DNA of 64,000 nucleotides, taken from NCBI RefSeq assembly GCF_000761215.1, contig NZ_CP009438.1:6118501-6182500 (forward strand), given 5' to 3'. Below are positions 1-8,164 of the stretch, in pieces. This DNA comes from Streptomyces glaucescens (GTDB taxonomy: Bacteria; Actinomycetota; Actinomycetes; Streptomycetales; Streptomycetaceae). The notes beneath the pieces are model-generated. The model did not search any database, was not told the DNA's origin, and saw only the letters and a program-made list of their open reading frames with translations. A program made the position numbers and the translations under genes. How positions within the stretch are numbered: the first letter of the stretch is position 1; every line of letters starts with the position of its first letter.

Positions 1-1
1 G

Positions 2-103
2 CTGATCGCCGGAGCGATCGGCTCGGTCAGCGCGCTGGCGCGGGGCCTCGCCGACGTACGCCACGCGGTGGAGCTGTTCGGCCCGCCGCCGCGCGACGGC
101 TGA
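2..103 (+). CDS. C-terminal fragment of an unknown protein
   Basis: An open frame enters from the left edge and ends at a TGA at 101-103, giving 33 residues of alanine/glycine-rich, weakly amphipathic sequence that ends GPPPRDG. Codon use is typical of the window and a strong hairpin follows 20 bases later, so this is probably the true end of a gene reading rightwards. It converges on the IclR-type regulator. Too little is present to assign a family. Confidence 0.5.
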   Translation: MIAGAIGSVSALARGLADVRHAVELFGPPPRDG

Positions 104-121
104 CGAGCACGGCACTACGAC

Positions 122-153
122 GGCAGCCCCCGCCCGGACGGGCGGGGGCTGCT
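122..153. terminator. Hairpin terminator between convergent genes
   Basis: A GC inverted repeat (124-136 against 139-151, with outer pairs to 122/153) lies in the short gap between the left-edge gene and the convergent regulator. It probably ends transcripts from both sides. No U-tract follows, which is usual in Streptomyces. Confidence 0.7.
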
Positions 154-167
154 CGCGTGTGCGGGGC

Positions 168-965
168 TCAGACGGTGCCCGAGCTGGCCAGGGCCGCCGA
201 CAGTTCCGTCGCGACCTGCTGGAGGGCGGGCACGATCCGTTCCGTCGCCGCCTCGGTGACCCGGCCGGCCGGGCCCGAGATGGAGATCGCGGCGGTGGTG
301 GGGGAGTCCGGTACCGGCACCGCCAGGCAGCGGACTCCTATCTCCTGCTCGTTGTCGTCCACCGCGTACCCGAGCCGGCGCACGTCGCCCAGTGCGGCGA
401 GGAAGCCCTCGGGGGTGGTGATGGTCTTGTCGGTGGCCGCGGGCATCCCGGTGCGGGCCAGCAGGGCGCGCACCTCGTCGTCGGGGAACCCCGCGAGCAG
501 CGCCTTGCCGACGCCGGTGGAGTGCGGCAGGACGCGCCGGCCGACCTCGGTGAACATGCGCATCGAGTGCTTGGAGGGCACCTGCGCCACGTAGACGATC
601 TCGTCGCCGTCGAGCAGCGCCATGTTCGCCGTCTCGCCGGTCTCCTCGACCAGGCGGGCCAGGTAGGGGCGGGCCCAGGTGCCGAGCAGCCGGGAGGCGG
701 ACTCGCCGAGGCGGATCAGGCGGGGGCCGAGCGCGTACCGGCGGTTGGGCTGCTGGCGGACGTAACCGCAGGCCACCAGGGTGCGCATCAGACGGTGGAT
801 GGTGGGCAGCGGCAGGCCGCTGCTGGCGGAGAGTTCGCTGAGCCCCACCTCGCCGCCCGCGTCGGCCATGCGCTCCAGCAGGTCGAAGGCGCGCTCGAGG
901 GACTGGACGCCGCCGCCGTTGGCGGTCTTGGCGGAGTCGGTGGTGCTGGCGCTGGACGTCGGCAC
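168..965 (-). CDS. allR: IclR-family repressor of allantoin genes (AllR-like)
   Basis: 265-residue IclR-type regulator. An N-terminal winged HTH (about residues 17-72, with the recognition stretch LSELSASSGLPLPTIHRLMR) is followed by the IclR effector domain (about 90-260; landmarks STGVGKALLA, ISGPAGR). IclR proteins usually bind a small metabolite and release their operator. It is transcribed divergently from allantoinase and allantoicase, the classic setting of AllR, whose known effectors are purine-catabolic products. The 276-bp divergent gap holds inverted repeats that may be its operators. The family call is secure; the effector is inferred from the neighbours. Confidence 0.9.
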   Translation of the reverse strand: MPTSSASTTDSAKTANGGGVQSLERAFDLLERMADAGGEVGLSELSASSGLPLPTIHRLMRTLVACGYVRQQPNRRYALGPRLIRLGESASRLLGTWARPYLARLVEETGETANMALLDGDEIVYVAQVPSKHSMRMFTEVGRRVLPHSTGVGKALLAGFPDDEVRALLARTGMPAATDKTITTPEGFLAALGDVRRLGYAVDDNEQEIGVRCLAVPVPDSPTTAAISISGPAGRVTEAATERIVPALQQVATELSAALASSGTV

Positions 966-1055
966 GGCGCGTTCCTTTCGGGACTGGCAGGAGGTCAGAA
1001 GCCTACCCGGCGGCCGGTTGACTGCTCGCTTGTGCGTAGCTACGTTCTGCTTGCT

Positions 1056-1080
1056 GGAATTCTAATTCCGCTTTGTGGAA
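1056..1080. promoter_or_regulatory. Overlapping inverted repeats, candidate operator upstream of allR
   Basis: GGAATT-CT-AATTCC at 1056-1069 is a perfect 6+6 inverted repeat. It overlaps an imperfect one at 1066-1080 (TTCCGC...GTGGAA). They lie about 90 bp upstream of the regulator start in an AT-richer patch of the divergent promoter region. Role as an AllR site is inferred. Confidence 0.5.
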
Positions 1081-1165
1081 ACCTCCAGAGCCGGGCGTCG
1101 CGGGTGCACGGTGGAAGTGTGCCCCTTGACGGCGCGGGACCGGAGGTGAAGACTCCGAGAGCGAC

Positions 1166-1182
1166 TTCAACAGAGTGTTGAA
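1166..1182. promoter_or_regulatory. TTCAACA-GAG-TGTTGAA operator upstream of allantoinase
   Basis: A perfect 7+7 inverted repeat with a 3-bp spacer, 60 bp upstream of the allantoinase start. Size and symmetry fit an IclR-family dimer site, and its position fits repression of the allantoinase-allantoicase unit. It is the best operator candidate in this gap. Confidence 0.6.
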
Positions 1183-1241
1183 TTCCGTGGTGCGGCGACA
1201 CCCGCGCCCGGGAGCAACACGCGGAAGAGAGAGGGGTCCGG

Positions 1242-2579
1242 GTGTCCGACGCCGAACTGGTGCTGCGCTCGACGCGCGTCATCACGCCCGAGGGAACGCG
1301 CGCCGCAGCGGTCGCGGTCGCCCGGGGCACGATCACGGCCGTACTGCCCCACGACGCTCCCGTACCGCAGGGGGCTCGCCTGGAGGACTTCGGCGACCAC
1401 GTCCTGCTGCCCGGCCTCGTCGACACGCACGTGCACGTCAACGACCCCGGCCGCACCGAGTGGGAGGGCTTCTGGACCGCCACCCGCGCGGCGGCCGCGG
1501 GCGGCATCACCACCCTCGTCGACATGCCCCTCAACTCCCTCCCGCCCACCACCACCGTCGACCACCTGCGCGTCAAGCAGGAGGTCGCCCGGTCCAAGGC
1601 GCACGTCGACGTCGGCTTCTGGGGCGGCGCCCTGCCGGACAACGTCAAGGACCTGCGGCCCCTGCACGAGGCCGGCGTGTTCGGCTTCAAGGCGTTCCTG
1701 TCGCCGTCCGGCGTGGACGAGTTCCCGCACCTCGACCAGGAGCAGCTGGCCCGCTCCCTCGCCGAGATCGCCGGGTTCGGCGGCCTGCTGATCGTGCACG
1801 CCGAGGACCCGCACCACCTCGCCGCCGCGCCGCAGCAGGGCGGCCCCAAGTACGCCCACTTCCTCGCCAGCCGCCCGCGCGACGCCGAGGACACCGCGAT
1901 CGCCGCCCTCATCGCCCAGGCCAGGCGGCTCGACGCGCGCGTGCACATCCTCCACCTGTCCTCCGGCGACGCCCTGCCGCTGATCCGCGCGGCCCGCGCC
2001 GAAGGCGTCCGCGTCACCGTGGAGACCTGCCCGCACTACCTCACCCTGACCGCCGAGGAAGTCCCCGACGGCGCCAGCGAGTTCAAGTGCTGCCCGCCCA
2101 TCCGTGAGGCCGCCAACCAGGACCTGCTGTGGCAGGCGCTCGCCGACGGCACCATCGACTGCGTGGTCACCGACCACTCCCCGTCCACCGCCGACCTCAA
2201 GACCGACGACTTCGCCACCGCGTGGGGCGGCATCTCCGGCCTCCAGCTCAGCCTCCCCGCCGTGTGGACCGCGGCCCGCGAGCGCGGCCACGGCCTGGAG
2301 GACGTCGTCCGCTGGATGTCCGCCCGGACCGCCGCACTGGCCGGACTGGACCGCAAGGGCGCCATCGAGGCCGGCCGCGACGCCGACTTCGCCGTCCTCG
2401 CCCCCGACGAGACCTTCACCGTCGACCCGGCCGCCCTCCAGCACCGCAACCGCGTCACCGCCTACGCCGGCCGCACCCTCAGCGGGGTCGTGAAGTCCAC
2501 CTGGCTGCGCGGGACGCGGATCCACGCCGACGGCGAGTTCACCGACCCCCAGGGGCAGCTGCTCACCCGCACCCCCTGA
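1242..2579 (+). CDS. allB: Allantoinase
   Basis: 445-residue cyclic amidohydrolase that opens the allantoin ring to give allantoate. The metal site of the family is visible: HVH at residues 63-65 after LLPGLVDTHVHVNDPG, a lysine suited to carbamylation at 150 (FGFKAF), histidines near 186 and 238, and the aspartate of VTDHSP at 311. The allantoinase-type NDPGRTEWEGF stretch separates it from dihydroorotase and hydantoinase. GTG start at 1242 with an AGAGAGGGG ribosome-binding site. Allantoicase follows 53 bp downstream, probably in the same transcript, and the AllR-like repressor is divergent. Confidence 0.95.
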   Translation: MSDAELVLRSTRVITPEGTRAAAVAVARGTITAVLPHDAPVPQGARLEDFGDHVLLPGLVDTHVHVNDPGRTEWEGFWTATRAAAAGGITTLVDMPLNSLPPTTTVDHLRVKQEVARSKAHVDVGFWGGALPDNVKDLRPLHEAGVFGFKAFLSPSGVDEFPHLDQEQLARSLAEIAGFGGLLIVHAEDPHHLAAAPQQGGPKYAHFLASRPRDAEDTAIAALIAQARRLDARVHILHLSSGDALPLIRAARAEGVRVTVETCPHYLTLTAEEVPDGASEFKCCPPIREAANQDLLWQALADGTIDCVVTDHSPSTADLKTDDFATAWGGISGLQLSLPAVWTAARERGHGLEDVVRWMSARTAALAGLDRKGAIEAGRDADFAVLAPDETFTVDPAALQHRNRVTAYAGRTLSGVVKSTWLRGTRIHADGEFTDPQGQLLTRTP

Positions 2580-2632
2580 CGCCCCCGCCCGCACCCGCAG
2601 CGGCCGACTCCCGAGAGGAAGAACTGATCACC

Positions 2633-3748
2633 GTGACGGCGATACCCAGCTTCACCGGCGACGCGAACCCCTACGGAGGCGGTGACCCGTACGCGGACTA
2701 CCGCACCGCCGACTTCCCCTTCACCCAGTACGCCAACCTCGCCGACCGGCAGCTCGGCGCCGGTGTCATCGCCGCCAACGACGAGTTCTTCGCCCAGCGC
2801 GAGAACCTGCTGGTGCCCGAGCGGGCCGAGTTCGACCCGGAGCACTTCGGCCACAAGGGCAAGGTCATGGACGGCTGGGAGACCCGGCGGCGCCGCGGCG
2901 TCTCCGCCGACCACCCCTGGCCGGCCGCCGAGGACCACGACTGGGCGCTGGTACGGCTCGGCGCGCCCGGCGTGATCCGCGGCATCGTCGTCGACACCGC
3001 CCACTTCCGCGGCAACTACCCGCAGTCGGTGTCGGTCGAGGCCGCCTCGGTCGCGGGCTCCCCGTCCCCCGAGGAACTGCTCGCCGACGACGTGAAGTGG
3101 ACGACGCTGGTCCCGCGCACGGCGGTCGGCGGCCACGCGGCGAACGGCTTCGCCGTCTCCGCCGAGCAGCGCTTCACCCACCTGCGGGTCAACCAGCACC
3201 CCGACGGCGGCATCGCCCGGCTGCGCGTGTACGGCGAGGTCGTCCCCGACCCCGCGTGGCTCGACGCGCTCGGCACCTTCGACGTCGTCGCCCTGGAGAA
3301 CGGCGGCCGGGTCGAGGACGCCTCCGACCTCTTCTACTCGCCCGCCACCCACACCATCCAGCCGGGCCGCTCCCGCAAGATGGACGACGGCTGGGAGACG
3401 CGCCGCCGCCGCGACCAGGGCAACGACTGGATCCGCTACCGGCTCGTCGCCCGGGCCCAGATCCGCGCGGTCGAGATCGACACCGCCTACCTGAAGGGCA
3501 ACAGCGCGGGCTGGGCCTCGGTGTCCGTGCGGGACGGGGAGGACGGCGAGTGGCGGGAGATCCTGCCCCGCACCCGCCTCCAGCCCGACACCGACCACCG
3601 CTTCGTCCTGGACGCCCCCGCGGTGGGCACCCACGCGCGGATCGACATCTTCCCGGACGGCGGCATCTCCCGCCTGCGCCTGTTCGGCTCCCTGACCGAG
3701 GAAGGCGCCCAGCGCCTGGCGGCCCGCCACCAGGAACTCGGCGGCTGA
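2633..3748 (+). CDS. alc: Allantoicase
   Basis: 371-residue allantoicase that splits allantoate to ureidoglycolate and urea, the step after allantoinase. It has the family's internal duplication: two homologous halves, each with a DGWETRRRR motif (KVMDGWETRRRRG early, KMDDGWETRRRRDQ in the second half) and each ending in PDGGI-RLR. The GTG at 2633 is chosen because GAGAGGAAG sits 11 bp upstream and the protein then starts M-TAIPSF, as I remember for Streptomyces homologues. The frame is open further upstream but overlaps allantoinase. A strong terminator follows. Confidence 0.95.
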   Translation: MTAIPSFTGDANPYGGGDPYADYRTADFPFTQYANLADRQLGAGVIAANDEFFAQRENLLVPERAEFDPEHFGHKGKVMDGWETRRRRGVSADHPWPAAEDHDWALVRLGAPGVIRGIVVDTAHFRGNYPQSVSVEAASVAGSPSPEELLADDVKWTTLVPRTAVGGHAANGFAVSAEQRFTHLRVNQHPDGGIARLRVYGEVVPDPAWLDALGTFDVVALENGGRVEDASDLFYSPATHTIQPGRSRKMDDGWETRRRRDQGNDWIRYRLVARAQIRAVEIDTAYLKGNSAGWASVSVRDGEDGEWREILPRTRLQPDTDHRFVLDAPAVGTHARIDIFPDGGISRLRLFGSLTEEGAQRLAARHQELGG

Positions 3749-3758
3749 CCCACCGACC

Positions 3759-3798
3759 CGCGGGGCGCGCCGGCCGGACAGCACCGGCGCGCCCCGCG
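3759..3798. terminator. Terminator after the allantoin genes
   Basis: A perfect 15-bp GC stem (3759-3773 with 3784-3798) with a 10-nt loop, 10 bp after the allantoicase stop. It lies in the convergent gap with the SDR gene and probably acts in both directions. Confidence 0.85.
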
Positions 3799-3866
3799 TT
3801 CCAGCCCGCCGCGCCCCTCCCGGCGGCCCGTGCCCGGGGGTGATCCCCGCCCGGCGCGTGCCCGGC

Positions 3867-3937
3867 GGCGAGGATGCCCCCCGTCAGGCGGCGTGGCCGC
3901 CTGGCGAGGATGCCCCCCGTCAGGCGGCGTGGCCGCC
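3867..3937. repeat. 36-bp tandem duplication across the SDR stop codon
   Basis: Copies of 35 bp at 3867-3901 and 3903-3937, separated by one base, are identical. The right copy contains the last codons and stop of the SDR gene (minus strand); the left copy repeats them downstream. The period of 36 bp is a multiple of three, so each copy offers the same in-frame ending. Confidence 0.9.
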
Positions 3938-4672
3938 GTCCACCGAGAACTCCGCACCGGTGACGTAGGCCGCGCCCGCCAGGTGGGCGACCGTCGCGGC
4001 GACCTCGTCGGCCGTGCCGAACCGGCCCAGCGCGGTCATCGCCGCCTGCCCGGCCGCGTACGGGCCGTCCGCCGGGTTCATGGCGGTGTCGACCGGACCC
4101 GGGTGGACGATGTTCGCGGTGATGCCCCGGGGGCCCAGCTCACGGGCCAGTGCCCTGTTCAGGCCGGTCAGGGCCGCCTTGCTCATCGCGTAGAGCGTGC
4201 CGCCGGGACCCGGCACCCGCTGGGTCATGCAGGTGCCGATCGTGACGATCCGGCCGCCGTCGGCCATCCGCGCGGCGGCCGCCTGGGAGGCCAGGAACAC
4301 GCCGCGCACGTTCACCGCGAGCACCCGGTCGACATCGGCGAGCGTGATGTCCTCCAGCGGACCGATCAGCCCGATCCCCGCGTTGTTCACCAGCACGTCG
4401 AGGCCGCCGAGCGCCCCGGCCGCGCGGTCCACCGCCCCGGCCGCCTCGGCGGGGTCCCCGGAATCGGCCCGCAGCGCCACGGCGCGGCGGCCCAGCGCCT
4501 CGACGCCCCGGACGACCTCCTCGGCCGCCTCCTCGTCCCGCACATAGGTGAGCGCCACATCCGCGCCCTCCTGGGCGAGCCGCAGCGCGGTCGCCGCGCC
4601 GATGCCCCGGCTGCCGCCGGTCACGAGAGCCTTCCTGCCGTCGAGAGGTGCTTGCGTCTTCATCGAGTTCAT
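3920..4672 (-). CDS. SDR-family NAD(P)-dependent oxidoreductase
   Basis: 250-residue classical short-chain dehydrogenase with the cofactor motif TGGSRGIG (18-25), NNAG (96-99), catalytic YAMSK (Tyr161, Lys165) and a C-terminal SVDGGHAA. The usual catalytic serine position appears to be threonine (TIGTCM, around 147), which may still work or lower activity. Start at 4672 (MNSMKTQ) is preferred for a GGAAT sequence upstream; Met at 4663 is possible. It is divergent from a DHFR-fold reductase, with an 8-bp inverted repeat between them. Substrate unknown; the 3' end is tandemly duplicated. Confidence 0.85.
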   Translation of the reverse strand: MNSMKTQAPLDGRKALVTGGSRGIGAATALRLAQEGADVALTYVRDEEAAEEVVRGVEALGRRAVALRADSGDPAEAAGAVDRAAGALGGLDVLVNNAGIGLIGPLEDITLADVDRVLAVNVRGVFLASQAAAARMADGGRIVTIGTCMTQRVPGPGGTLYAMSKAALTGLNRALARELGPRGITANIVHPGPVDTAMNPADGPYAAGQAAMTALGRFGTADEVAATVAHLAGAAYVTGAEFSVDGGHAA

Positions 4673-4774
4673 GGGTTCATTCCAGTCGTCCCGGCGCCGG
4701 GCCACCGGCGGCGATCGGACATCCACCTCGCACCCGCGGCCCACCGGGTGAGCGATGACTTGCGGGGCCCGGCG

Positions 4775-4800
4775 GGGTCTGCCCTGATGACAGCAGACCC
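4775..4800. promoter_or_regulatory. Inverted repeat between divergent SDR and DHFR-fold genes
   Basis: GGGTCTGC (4775-4782) and GCAGACCC (4793-4800) form a perfect 8+8 inverted repeat with a 10-bp spacer, just upstream of the 4824 start. It could be an operator for the divergent pair. No regulator gene is adjacent, so the binding protein is unknown. Confidence 0.4.
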
Positions 4801-4823
4801 GCGCACCACGAAAGGCACCCGCC

Positions 4824-5453
4824 ATGGGCAAGCTCGTCTCCACCATCTTCGTCACCCTCGACGGCGTCTACCAGGCACCGGGCGGCCCCGAGGAGGACAC
4901 CCGCGACGGCTTCGGGCAGGGCGGCTGGAGCTTCCCGTACGCCGACGACGACTTCGGCCGGTTCGTCACCGGGGTCTTCGGCCGCGTCGGCGCCTTCCTC
5001 CTGGGCCGCCGCACGTACGACATCTTCGCCTCGTACTGGCCCAGGGTGACCGGCCCGGACGACCCGATCGCCGGCCCGCTGAACCGGCTGCCCAAGTACG
5101 TCCCCTCCGCCACGCTCACCGACCCCGGATGGTCCGGCACCACCGTGCTCCGCGGCGACCTCGCCGAGGAGGTCACCGCCCTCAAGGAGCGGACCGACGG
5201 TGAGCTCCAGCTCCACGGCAGCGGCGCGCTGGCCCGGTCCCTGCTCGGCCTGGGCCTCGTGGACACCGTCCACCTGCTCACCTTCCCGGTCGTCCTCGGC
5301 GCCGGCCGCCGCTTCTTCGCCGACGGCATGGTCCCCACCGCCTTCCGGCACACCGGCGGCAGCGTCACCGCGTCGGGCGTCTCCATCCAGTCGTACGACA
5401 CGGCGGGACGGCCCGAGTACGGCACCTTCGCCCTCCCGGAGGAGGAGGCCTGA
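4824..5453 (+). CDS. DHFR/RibD-C-family reductase
   Basis: 209-residue protein of the dihydrofolate-reductase-like RibD C-terminal family. Recognisable parts: N-terminal STIFVTLDGVYQAPGG, GAFLLGRRTYDIFASYWP, LHGSGALARSLLGLGLVD and FPVVLGAGRRFF. Members bind NADPH; most stand-alone actinobacterial copies have no proven substrate. ATG start with GAAAGG about 10 bp upstream. Its divergent arrangement with an SDR suggests a shared promoter region but not necessarily a shared pathway. Confidence 0.85.
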   Translation: MGKLVSTIFVTLDGVYQAPGGPEEDTRDGFGQGGWSFPYADDDFGRFVTGVFGRVGAFLLGRRTYDIFASYWPRVTGPDDPIAGPLNRLPKYVPSATLTDPGWSGTTVLRGDLAEEVTALKERTDGELQLHGSGALARSLLGLGLVDTVHLLTFPVVLGAGRRFFADGMVPTAFRHTGGSVTASGVSIQSYDTAGRPEYGTFALPEEEA

Positions 5454-5524
5454 CCACCGCGGGACCGGGGCCTGCGTCGGCGTCACGCGTTCACCGGTCG
5501 ATATTTCTGGCGAGAGAAAAGCTA

Positions 5525-5646
5525 CGTTGCGTTCAACGGACTGACACCCGACCCGTTGCCTGTCTGGCCCAGAGGTGCACGTAAAAGCGAGGAATCCTCG
5601 CAAGGGCATGGCAGGCAATGCAACGAGGGGGAATCGGATCGTTGCA
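5525..5646. promoter_or_regulatory. GTTGC-type inverted repeats upstream of the HTH-MarR regulator
   Basis: CGTTG-CGTT-CAACG at 5525-5538 and TGCAACGA (5619-5626) with TCGTTGCA (5639-5646) share the GTTGC/GCAAC core. A lone CCGTTGCC lies near 5552. This clustering in a 258-bp gap upstream of a DNA-binding protein points to autoregulation. A possible -10 (TACGTT, 5523-5528) overlaps the first repeat. Confidence 0.45.
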
Positions 5647-5711
5647 ATCGTCTCGGGGTGGGGGCTACGCTGGCGCTCCACGCGCCCGCACGGACCCAGG
5701 GAGACACCTCG

Positions 5712-6467
5712 ATGCCGGGAGGCAGGCTCACCCAGCAGGAACGCCAGCAGATCGCGCTGGGACTGGCCGACGGCCTCCCCTACGCGGAGATCGCCCGGCG
5801 CCTGGAGCGCCCGACCTCGACCGTCACGCGCGAGGTGATGCGCAACGGCGGACCCACCGCCTACCGCGCGGACCTCGCCCACCGCGCCACCGAACGCCGC
5901 GCGCAGCGCCGCAGGCAGGCCGCTCCCCGCGGGGCGAAGGCGCCGCTCCAGGCCGACGGGCGCGACGCCGAGGCCGTGCGCGAGTACCAGGAGGCGTTCA
6001 CCACCGTCTTCATGGCCTCCGGCGCGCCCAAGATGATGTCCCGGGTGCTGGCCTGCCTCTACACCACCGACGAGGGCAGCCTCACCGCCGCCGAACTCGT
6101 CGAGCGCCTCGAGGTCAGCCCCGCCTCCGTCTCCAAGGCGATCGCGTTCCTCGAGGAACAGGGCCTCGTCCGGCGGGAGCGCGACGCACGCCGCCGCGAG
6201 CGCTACGTCGTCGACGACGACGTCTGGTACCAGTCGATGATGGCCAGCGCCCGCGGCGCCGCCCAGGTCGCCGAGACCGCGCGGCAGGGCGTCGGCGTCC
6301 TCGGCCCCGGCACCCCGGCCGCCGTCCGGCTGGAGAACATCGCCCGCTTCATGGACTTCGTCACCGAAAGCATCACCCGCGCCGCGGAACAGGCCCGCGA
6401 CGTCCTCTACACGAAACCCCCGGCGCCCGCGGAAGGCACCGCCGGACCCGGCTCGGACGGCGGCTGA
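5712..6467 (+). CDS. Two-headed regulator: IS30-type HTH plus MarR/GbsR-type domain
   Basis: 251 residues. The N-terminus (about 5-65: LTQQERQQIALGLADGLPYA, then RPTSTVTREVMRNGG) matches the HTH used by IS30-type transposases and is followed by basic RRAQRRRQAAPRG. A second winged HTH of the MarR/GbsR type fills about residues 95-180 (LTAAELVERLEVSPASVSKA, EEQGLVRRERDARRRERYVV). The rest is helical and probably dimerises. ATG at 5712 has GGGAGA upstream. A DMT-family exporter follows on the same strand, a common regulator-exporter arrangement. The effector is unknown. Confidence 0.8.
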   Translation: MPGGRLTQQERQQIALGLADGLPYAEIARRLERPTSTVTREVMRNGGPTAYRADLAHRATERRAQRRRQAAPRGAKAPLQADGRDAEAVREYQEAFTTVFMASGAPKMMSRVLACLYTTDEGSLTAAELVERLEVSPASVSKAIAFLEEQGLVRRERDARRRERYVVDDDVWYQSMMASARGAAQVAETARQGVGVLGPGTPAAVRLENIARFMDFVTESITRAAEQARDVLYTKPPAPAEGTAGPGSDGG

Positions 6468-6598
6468 CGGAGGCGGGGCGAGGACACGGCGGACCACGCA
6501 GGCACCTGGCCGAGGAGCGCCCCTGCCGGTACGGTGATCACCCCGTGCGAGCCGTCGTCGTCTCCGCACTCCCGCCGGAGACGAAAGCCGCACCCGCC

Positions 6599-7507
6599 AT
6601 GTCCACCTCGATCGCCGTACCCGGCGCCCTCGCGCCCCGCCGCGCCTGGCTCACCGACCTGCCCGTGCTGCTGGTGGCGGTGGTCTGGGGCGCCAGCTAT
6701 CTCGCCGCCAAGGACATCACCACCGCCGAGACCGTGCTCGCGGTCCTGGTACTGCGGTTCGCGGTCGTGCTGCCGGTGCTGGTGGTCGCCGGCCGGCGGG
6801 CGCTGCGCGCCCTCACCCCGGCCCAGTGGCGCGGGGCCGCGCTGCTCGGACTGATCCTCAGCGTGATCTTCCTGCTGGAGACGTACGGGGTCGTGCACAC
6901 CTCGGCCACCAACGCGGGCCTCATCATCAGTCTCACCATGATCCTCACCCCGCTCGCCGAGTCCGCGGTGACCCGCACGCCGCCCTCGCGCGGCTTCCTG
7001 GCGGCGGCCGCCGTCTCGGTGCTCGGCGTCGTCCTGCTCACCCAGAGCGGCGGCTTCACCCGGCCCTCGACCGGCGATCTGCTCATGCTGCTCGCCGCCC
7101 TCGCCCGGACCGTGCACGTGCTCGCCATGTCCCGGGTGAAGTCCGTCCAGGGGGCGTCCGCGCTGCCGCTGACCACCGTCCAGCTCGGCACGTCCGTCGT
7201 GGTGTTCGCGCTGCTGTCGGCCGGCGCCGGCACCACGCCGTGGGGCGCGGCGGCGGCGTTCGGCGCGCGGGAGTGGGCGGGGCTGCTGTTCCTGTCCGTG
7301 TTCTGCACGCTGTTCGCCTTCTTCGTCCAGATGTGGGCGGTGCGCCGTACCTCCCCGTCCCGGGTCAGCCTGCTGCTGGGCACGGAACCGCTGTGGGCCG
7401 CCGCGGCCGGCATCGCCCTCGGCGGGGAGCGGCTGGGCGCGGTCGGCCTCGCCGGCGGGGCGCTGGTCCTCGCGGGCACGGCGTGGGGACGCCGGGCGGC
7501 GGGGTGA
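6599..7507 (+). CDS. EamA/DMT-family exporter
   Basis: 302-residue membrane protein with about ten hydrophobic segments in two EamA repeats (starts VLLVAVVWGASYLAAKDITT; second repeat ends LLLGTEPLWAAAAGIALGGE). Such 10-TM drug/metabolite transporters export small molecules or amino acids. ATG 6599 is chosen from the usual N-terminus; a GTG 18 codons upstream is in frame and there is only a weak ribosome-binding site. A palindrome GGTGATCACC lies at 6533-6542. Probably controlled by the preceding regulator. Confidence 0.85.
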   Translation: MSTSIAVPGALAPRRAWLTDLPVLLVAVVWGASYLAAKDITTAETVLAVLVLRFAVVLPVLVVAGRRALRALTPAQWRGAALLGLILSVIFLLETYGVVHTSATNAGLIISLTMILTPLAESAVTRTPPSRGFLAAAAVSVLGVVLLTQSGGFTRPSTGDLLMLLAALARTVHVLAMSRVKSVQGASALPLTTVQLGTSVVVFALLSAGAGTTPWGAAAAFGAREWAGLLFLSVFCTLFAFFVQMWAVRRTSPSRVSLLLGTEPLWAAAAGIALGGERLGAVGLAGGALVLAGTAWGRRAAG

Positions 7508-7550
7508 CTCCCCGCGTACGCAGACCGGCTGCCCGAGGGGACCGACTCCC

Positions 7551-7634
7551 GGCGGACGCGGACCGACGTCCGGCGGACGCGGACCGACGTCCGGCGGACG
7601 CGAACCGACAGTCCGGCGAGCGCGGACCGACTCC
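7551..7634. repeat. Degenerate ~21-bp tandem repeat downstream of the exporter
   Basis: Copies of a GGCGGACGCGGACCGACGTC-type unit: 7551-7571 and 7572-7592 identical, 7593-7614 and 7615-7634 diverged. The repeat is in the convergent gap between the exporter and the small membrane protein. No evenly sized spacers exist, so it is not CRISPR. GTCCG/CGGAC pairs could fold in RNA. Confidence 0.7.
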
Positions 7635-7760
7635 CCGCGAGCGCACTCCGTCCCCGCGCGCACGAACGGGACTCCACGGCGAGTCCGCGCGTCCGTCACC
7701 GCCCCCCTCCGGTGCCATCGGCCACGGCGATGGGCCACCGTCACCGCCCCCCCCGGACCG

Positions 7761-7961
7761 TCAGCGGGACTTGCGGCTCTCCGCCGCGGCGAACAGGGCA
7801 CACGCCAGCACCAGCAGCGTCACACTCGCGAAGAGCCCGTAGTCGTCCAGGAAGGCGATCCGTGCCACGAGCCCGCCTTCCCAGTCGGTGAACTCCTGCA
7901 CGAGGCCCATCACGCCCTGGACCAGGGCGACGAATCCGAGAAACTCCAGCACGCTCTTCAT
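7761..7961 (-). CDS. Small two-helix membrane protein
   Basis: 66 residues starting MKSVLEFLGFVALVQGVMG. Two hydrophobic helices (about 4-20 and 41-60) flank a short loop containing TDWEGGLVARIAFLDDYG; the tail is basic (ESRKSR). I do not recognise a characterised family, though it looks like a conserved Streptomyces orphan. The frame is open upstream, but codon composition and hydrophobicity support the start at 7961. It converges on the exporter and is divergent from the histidine kinase. Confidence 0.65.
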   Translation of the reverse strand: MKSVLEFLGFVALVQGVMGLVQEFTDWEGGLVARIAFLDDYGLFASVTLLVLACALFAAAESRKSR

Positions 7962-8150
7962 GCCCCGGACTCTCGCCCCGCGGACCCCCCGCCCGCATCG
8001 TCCGCGGGGCGGGACCACCGCGACGGAAGTCGCCGCCCCCGGCCGCCGGGCCGCACCGGTCGTCACGGTCCGGTACGACTTTGGTCGCGAAGCCGCGCGA
8101 CTTCCGTCCACGCCGCTCACCGCCGCGCCGTGCCCCGCCGCGCGCCCGCA

Positions 8151-8156
8151 TAGATT
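8151..8156 (+). promoter_or_regulatory. -10 element TAGATT, probable near-leaderless start of the kinase gene
   Basis: TAGATT ends 8 nt before the GTG at 8165, and no Shine-Dalgarno sequence is visible. A transcript starting at or next to the GTG would be translated without a leader. No clear -35 is seen. Confidence 0.4.
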
Positions 8157-8164
8157 TGCCGACC

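Noticed and set aside
4677..6593. Long minus-strand frame over the DHFR-fold and regulator genes
   Set aside because: No recognisable fold, and codon use fits the plus-strand genes.
7551..7634. Possible CRISPR-like array
   Set aside because: Units are adjacent without spacers, and no cas genes are present in the window.
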